Source: Legionellaceae bacterium (GTDB lineage: Bacteria > Pseudomonadota > Gammaproteobacteria > Legionellales > Legionellaceae). From it: DNA of 10,756 nucleotides. Location: the NCBI GenBank assembly GCA_947473535.1, contig CANJFK010000008.1:1-10756 (forward strand). Direction: 5' to 3'. Under the pieces are notes generated by a model. It worked only from the letters and a program-made list of their open reading frames with translations, was not told where the DNA came from and did not search any database. The translations under genes and the position numbers were made by a program. The number at the start of each line of letters is the position of its first letter. Position 1 is the first letter of the stretch. Shown here in pieces: positions 7,388-10,756 of this stretch.

Positions 7388-8320
7388 ATGTTCAGGCGAC
7401 TTTTTTCATTGGTTATTTTCACATGGCTACTGGTTGGTTGCCACCATCATACACGTGAAACGCCACCCCCTATTGCACAAGGTAATGAACGGCAAATTGC
7501 GCCGTTTACACGCGTTTACGTGAGTGGCACTCTCAATGTGACGTTACATACCGGTGCCCTCGAGCCAAAAGTAGCATTATCTGGCGATCCGAGGGATCTG
7601 AATTATCTTCACTGGAATGTGAAAAATGGGATACTGCACGTCACATTGGGTAAAGGATACCCTCATTACGGTCAAGTAAGTGTCGATATTAGCACTCACT
7701 ATTTGAGTACGTTTAACTTTCACGGCGTCGGTACAGTGACCGGTGTTGGGTTACAATCGAACTTATTAGATGTTTCGCTTGCAAATAAAGGGAAAACCTT
7801 ACTGCAAGGACAAATCAACTTGCGGAAGCTCGACGTCACGGGCCCTGGATTTACACAAATCAGTGGCATCAACAGTCGTTACCTGCAAGTTAAGCTTGCT
7901 GGAAAAGCACATGTTCAATTAGATGGTGTTGCCAATTTGGCGTCACTGGACATAAACGGCAAAGGCTGGTTAAGCCTGTATTGGGTAAAAAGTAATGCAT
8001 TAAAAGTTCGAGCTAAAGATCACGTGTTTTTTCAACTAGCAGGCATTGCGGATATGCTGGATGTTGAATTATGGGACAAAGCGCGTTTTAACGGCCGATA
8101 TCTACGCTCTACGCGCTCGTTTGTGAAGACACATGATACATCGGAAGCAGACATTGCCGTTGTAAAACGCCAACACACGCTCGCTGACGATAAAAGTAAT
8201 ATTTATTTTTATAAACTCCCGGAAATGAAAACAGACTTTATGGCGTGTAATGGGGCAGTTCTTGATATGCGAGAATGGGAACGCGCCTTCATGAAAGAGC
8301 CAACTCGCTATAATCTATAA
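7388..8320 (+). CDS. Putative lipoprotein with GIN/DUF2807-type beta-helix domain
   Basis: The preferred start, ATG 7388, gives 310 aa beginning MFRRLFSLVIFTWLLVGC, a lipoprotein signal: two arginines, a hydrophobic core and lipobox L-V-G-C with Cys18 as the lipidated residue. An upstream ATG (7352) would put 12 polar residues before it and spoil the signal peptide. The mature part opens with a Pro-rich linker. From about residue 35 it shows repeated short beta rungs (RVYVSGTLNVTLHTG, LKLSGDPRDLNYL-like, VSVDISTHYLSTFNFHGVGTV, LDVTGPGFTQISG, LQVKLAGKAHVQLDG, LDINGKG, LDVELWDKARFNG), as in the DUF2807/GIN putative adhesin-head family. Exact function is unknown for that family; an envelope-anchored role is likely. 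It begins 98 nt after hslO with no clear promoter, so co-transcription is possible. The C-terminal 60 residues depart from the repeat pattern. Confidence 0.85.
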   Translation: MFRRLFSLVIFTWLLVGCHHHTRETPPPIAQGNERQIAPFTRVYVSGTLNVTLHTGALEPKVALSGDPRDLNYLHWNVKNGILHVTLGKGYPHYGQVSVDISTHYLSTFNFHGVGTVTGVGLQSNLLDVSLANKGKTLLQGQINLRKLDVTGPGFTQISGINSRYLQVKLAGKAHVQLDGVANLASLDINGKGWLSLYWVKSNALKVRAKDHVFFQLAGIADMLDVELWDKARFNGRYLRSTRSFVKTHDTSEADIAVVKRQHTLADDKSNIYFYKLPEMKTDFMACNGAVLDMREWERAFMKEPTRYNL

Positions 8321-8368
8321 AACCAATGGTTCTACCTTAAGCTTTTCTTCTAAAATTAACCATTAAAA

Positions 8369-8456
8369 GTAGCCTGGATGAAGCGCAGCGTAATCCGGGA
8401 AACGATGCCTCATGCTGGCTCTGCTCCCGGATTACGCTGCGCTTCATCCAGGCTAC
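8369..8456. repeat. REP-like element: perfect 32-bp inverted repeat
   Basis: The arm at 8369-8400 (GTAGCCTGGATG to AATCCGGGA) is the exact reverse complement of 8425-8456, separated by a 24-nt loop. As RNA it forms a very stable hairpin on either strand. It sits between the convergent ends of the lipoprotein and hydrolase genes and probably blocks read-through both ways. A related copy is at 3981-4064. Similar GTAGCC(T/C)GGATG...CCGGG palindromes are common intergenic repeats in proteobacteria. Confidence 0.95.
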
Positions 8457-8489
8457 ATCAACATTTTGGCTCAAGGTAATACCATTGAT

Positions 8490-9269
8490 CTATAATCTTA
8501 AACAAGCAAGAATCGTTTCAATATCACCATCCAGCGGCAGGACGTGAGCTGAATTATCTAACCAATGAATTTGAGTGTTCGCTTGATTGGCAAATTTTTT
8601 CGCTACAAGCGCAGAATCAACAACCTCATCAAAACGACCTAAAAATAAGTCGACTGGGCAACTGGGGGGAGTAAATTCAACATTTTTAATCAACGTTAAT
8701 ATTTCTATGATCGTGGTGATGGGTAGTCGACGATAGGTCAACTCTTGAAATTGGCTGGTATGGATATTCCCCGCGTGATTTGGCAAGGATTTAAAACCCA
8801 AGTATTGCAAGATACGAGCACCCAATAGCGTCACGTTCACATTCTGTTTCAGTGACAATGCTGGCGCTAACAAGTACAAATGATTCAGTGTAAAGTGATG
8901 GCTTAAATGACAAGCCAGCAATCCACCCAACGATAGCCCCAAAACATCCACGGTCTGATAATCTCGTACTAATCCCTGGCACGCTTGTTCAGCGGCAGAT
9001 ACCCAGTCACGAGCAGATACCTTGGCAAAAGCTTCAATGCTGATGCAGTGCCCCGGCAATACGGGACACACAACGGCATCATACATTGTTAACGCCGGTA
9101 ATAGTTCGCGGTAAACGGCGGGGGACGAGGCAAACCCATGCAATAATAGTAACGCTCGATTGTGACTTGAACCGCGTTTATCGATGGGATCTAATAAATA
9201 AGCTTGTTGGCTCAACAAGGGCGCGATTTGCTTCCCTCGCCACATGTATTGAAAATCAGTGATATTCAT
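8490..9269 (-). CDS. Alpha/beta hydrolase, carboxylesterase or monoacylglycerol-lipase type
   Basis: A serine hydrolase of 259 aa, probably cytoplasmic (no signal peptide). Core features: LLLLHGFASS (HG at 44-45, oxyanion-hole region), nucleophile elbow GLSLGG with Ser113 in G-x-S-x-G, acid Asp214 in LFLGRFDEVVD, and His242 in NSAHVLPLD, at family-typical spacing. LHGF, PVLPGHC and the short lid region resemble the Est30 carboxylesterase and bacterial monoglyceride lipases, which cut short- to medium-chain acyl esters. The substrate cannot be told from sequence. ATG 9269 is preceded by GAG 8 nt upstream and fits the promoter at 9300-9308. It is transcribed divergently from the Ala-rich coiled-coil gene and converges on the lipoprotein gene. 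The closest alternative is another ester-hydrolysing branch of the fold. Confidence 0.9.
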   Translation of the reverse strand: MNITDFQYMWRGKQIAPLLSQQAYLLDPIDKRGSSHNRALLLLHGFASSPAVYRELLPALTMYDAVVCPVLPGHCISIEAFAKVSARDWVSAAEQACQGLVRDYQTVDVLGLSLGGLLACHLSHHFTLNHLYLLAPALSLKQNVNVTLLGARILQYLGFKSLPNHAGNIHTSQFQELTYRRLPITTIIEILTLIKNVEFTPPSCPVDLFLGRFDEVVDSALVAKKFANQANTQIHWLDNSAHVLPLDGDIETILACLRL

Positions 9270-9299
9270 CTGGAGCTCGGTGAGTATCTATTATCATCG

Positions 9300-9308
9300 A
9301 TTTTAGCA
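9300..9308 (-). promoter_or_regulatory. Extended -10 promoter for the alpha/beta hydrolase
   Basis: On the minus strand this reads TGCTAAAAT: a TGn extension and TAAAAT (5/6 match to TATAAT). The -35 region is poor. Predicted start near 9293 leaves about 24 nt before ATG 9269. Confidence 0.45.
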
Positions 9309-9335
9309 TAAAGAGGTAAAATAATCTGAATAGAC

Positions 9336-9341
9336 TATAAT
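9336..9341 (+). promoter_or_regulatory. Consensus -10 box for the coiled-coil protein gene
   Basis: A perfect TATAAT lies 36 nt before ATG 9378. No TTGACA-like -35 is found at 16-18 nt (the region reads AAGAGGTAAA) and there is no TGn extension, so an activator may help here. The predicted transcript starts near 9348. The divergent hydrolase promoter is about 30 bp away, so the two may compete or share control. Confidence 0.45.
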
Positions 9342-9377
9342 CCATATATAACTCTCTAAAGTGTCTACTATTTAATT

Positions 9378-10541
9378 ATGAAAGAAAATACAGAAACGAA
9401 GGCTGCTGATGCTCTGCGTAGGTCAACTCTTGCTGCAAACGCTGCGCGGGATAGTAGTCTTGCAAAATATGATGCAGAAATCGCAATAGCAGCTGCGAAT
9501 GCATCTAGGATGGACGAAGAAATAGCGAATGTCCAAGTTCATGATCTTGTTGTTCAAAAAGAAGCCATTGAGAAATCTATTGATGAATCGCCGCATCCTG
9601 CATCGAAAGAGGATGAGGAAAAACTTGAGCGAGCGGAAGAGGCCCTTGCGGCCGCTAGGGCTAAAGCGATGAAGATGGCGGAGGAAGCTAAGTTAATGGC
9701 TGAAAAGGCTGCTAAAGCTCGGCTTAAAGCAGAGTATGTTGAAAAAGCTGCACAGGCCGCTATAAAAGCGGCACAAATTGCTAAAGAAGCCGCCAAGGAA
9801 GCTGAAGAAGCCGCGAAGATCTCTCAAGAGGCTGACAAAGCTGTTGAACAAGCTGAGGAGGGGTTGGCTAGTCCTAAAGAGACTGAAGAAGTGAAAGAAG
9901 CGGCAATAAAAGCCAAACAGACATCTAAAAAAGCTGATAAAGCGTCTCAAAAGGCTGATAATGCGGCTAAAGAAGAGGAGGAAGCGGTAGAAAAAGCGAA
10001 AAACAGTGATAGTCCTGAGATAGCTAAAGAAGCTGCTGACGAAGCTGAAGCGGCCGCAAAGAAAGCAGATCCCAAAAAGAATGAACCCACTACCTCAGCA
10101 GCAGCACTGCAGAGTAATAGCAAGGATGAATTCACGAACGTAATGACGGATATAGCGAAAGATTCATTGGTTTTGGGTTCCGAGTTAGGTGAAAAAATTC
10201 GAGAGAAGACTGGGATTAGTAAGGTTACAGGAGCCATTGAAACGGCTATAACAACCCCTATAAATTTAGCTGTGACTGGCATTAGCGAGGGGATTTCTCG
10301 TGCGCCTAAAGCAATTTTGTATAGTGCGCCTAAAGCAATTTTGGGTGGTATTGCGAGTGGTATAAATTGGATGTCAGGCGGTCGCTTGGGTCAACTGGCG
10401 AATACAATAATGGGTAGCCCTAGTAATGATGACATGGCATCAAAATTGCCCACATCAACGGCCCCCAAGCCAAAACCAGGTTCGGCTCAGACACAGGAAG
10501 ACGAGTTGAATAGAGACCGAGACCGTGAAAAGAGATTCTAG
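9378..10541 (+). CDS. Ala/Lys/Glu-rich long-helix protein with C-terminal hydrophobic region
   Basis: I do not recognise a family. Of 387 aa, residues about 78-232 are almost only A, E, K, D, Q and R in patterns such as AEEAKLMAEKAAKARLKAE and KKADKASQKADNAAKE. This predicts one long charged helix or coiled coil, like the TolA central domain or single alpha-helices. Residues about 250-345 differ: rich in G, A, I, S and T, with APKAIL twice (309-314, 317-322) and hydrophobic stretches (TAITTPINLAVTGIS, ILGGIASGINWMSGG) that could be membrane-associating amphipathic helices. The end is disordered: a KPKPG stretch followed by acidic then basic residues (QEDELNRDRDREKRF). There is no N-terminal signal peptide. 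No clear Shine-Dalgarno is seen before ATG 9378; the next downstream ATGs would cut 44 residues or more. A host-directed type IV effector or a structural scaffold are both possible; the charged C-terminus fits the first only loosely. Confidence 0.82.
   Translation: MKENTETKAADALRRSTLAANAARDSSLAKYDAEIAIAAANASRMDEEIANVQVHDLVVQKEAIEKSIDESPHPASKEDEEKLERAEEALAAARAKAMKMAEEAKLMAEKAAKARLKAEYVEKAAQAAIKAAQIAKEAAKEAEEAAKISQEADKAVEQAEEGLASPKETEEVKEAAIKAKQTSKKADKASQKADNAAKEEEEAVEKAKNSDSPEIAKEAADEAEAAAKKADPKKNEPTTSAAALQSNSKDEFTNVMTDIAKDSLVLGSELGEKIREKTGISKVTGAIETAITTPINLAVTGISEGISRAPKAILYSAPKAILGGIASGINWMSGGRLGQLANTIMGSPSNDDMASKLPTSTAPKPKPGSAQTQEDELNRDRDREKRF
10300..10343 (+). repeat. Short imperfect tandem repeat (24-bp period) within the coiled-coil protein gene
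   Basis: A 20-bp string beginning GTGCGCCTAAAG is repeated exactly at 10300-10319 and 10324-10343. It encodes the octad RAPKAILY then SAPKAILG. The period is 8 codons, so the frame is kept. Confidence 0.9.
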
Positions 10542-10545
10542 TCTT

Positions 10546-10573
10546 GTGTGCAAGGTATATATACCTTACACAC
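10546..10573. terminator. Palindrome between convergent genes, possible two-way terminator
   Basis: The 14-nt arm 10546-10559 (GTGTGCAAGGTATA) pairs with 10560-10573 (TATACCTTACACAC) with one mismatch, starting 4 nt after the stop of the coiled-coil gene and abutting the stop of the purine gene. There is no T-run on either side, so it is not a classical intrinsic terminator; it is unrelated to the REP-like copies in this window. Confidence 0.5.
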
Positions 10574-10756
10574 CTATTCCAAAAGTTTATGCGGTAAGCT
10601 TTCCAACCGACCGGCTGTTGTCACGAGGACAAAGTTTAATTTACGCTGCAGTTCACTGATCGTATCAGCGCCTGCGTAAGTTAGCCCGGATCGCAAACCG
10701 CCAATGATGTCAGCAATAACAGCATCTTGTTGATCGCGATACGGTACTTCAGCCGA
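10574..10756 (-). CDS. IMP dehydrogenase / GMP reductase family protein, C-terminal 60 residues
   Basis: The gene runs off the window; only the 3' end is present. The visible sequence starts SAEVPYRDQQDAVIADIIGG and continues through GGLRSGLTYAGADTISELQR to NFVLVTTAGRLESLPHKLLE and the stop. The GGLRSGLTYAGA block is the conserved C-terminal signature of the (beta/alpha)8-barrel enzymes that interconvert IMP with XMP (IMP dehydrogenase, GuaB) or GMP with IMP (GMP reductase, GuaC). The EVPYR stretch and short tail lean toward GuaC, while the TTAGRLESLPH tail recalls some IMP dehydrogenases, so I leave the symbol open. The catalytic Cys loop and any CBS domains, which would settle this, lie outside. 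Its role is purine nucleotide balance in the cytoplasm. Confidence 0.85.
   Translation of the reverse strand, partial: SAEVPYRDQQDAVIADIIGGLRSGLTYAGADTISELQRKLNFVLVTTAGRLESLPHKLLE

Noticed and set aside
9554..10282. Long minus-strand open frames opposite the Ala-rich coiled-coil gene
   Set aside because: They are shadows caused by the biased GCN/AAA codons of the plus-strand gene, and have low-complexity Ser/Phe/Ala composition with no start context.

Overview
The window looks like a gammaproteobacterial chromosome of moderate-to-low GC. The ATP-dependent helicase Rep (665 aa from its preferred start) and the redox chaperone Hsp33 (HslO) both match gammaproteobacterial family patterns closely. 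The mix of AT-leaning housekeeping genes, REP-like palindromes and unrecognised coiled-coil or polytopic proteins would suit the order Legionellales (Legionella/Coxiella relatives). That placement is an inference from style, not from a marker gene.

Layout. Positions 98-3913 hold two plus-strand genes of unknown function. The first encodes a soluble, charged 434-aa protein carrying an exact 54-bp in-frame duplication. The second encodes a 785-aa polytopic membrane protein with a His-rich loop and a Cys-containing tail. A CCCCCCTTT/AAAGGGGGG hairpin lies between them, so they are probably separate transcripts. Positions 4092-6089 (minus) encode Rep. A roughly 350-bp divergent control region separates it from hslO (6444-7289, plus), which is followed by a plus-strand lipoprotein of the GIN/DUF2807 type (7388-8320). 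An alpha/beta hydrolase (8490-9269, minus) is divergent from an Ala/Lys/Glu-rich helical protein with a C-terminal hydrophobic patch (9378-10541, plus). The window ends in the C-terminal 60 residues of a minus-strand IMP dehydrogenase/GMP reductase family enzyme.

Structure between genes. All three convergent gene ends carry palindromes. Two are copies of one REP-like element (arm GTAGCCTGGATG...): a partly decayed one at 3981-4064 and a perfect 32-bp inverted repeat at 8369-8456. The third (10546-10573) is unrelated and touches the stop codon of the purine gene. Extended -10 promoters (TGnTATAnT type) with poor -35 boxes can be read upstream of the membrane-protein gene, hslO and the hydrolase gene.

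Functionally, rep (fork restart), hslO (oxidative-stress chaperone), the lipoprotein, the esterase-like hydrolase and the purine enzyme form an ordinary mixed chromosomal set with no shared pathway. The possible novelty lies in the three unrecognised proteins. They could be lineage-specific or host-interaction proteins, but nothing in the sequence proves secretion, and I see no complete new defence, mobile or biosynthetic system.
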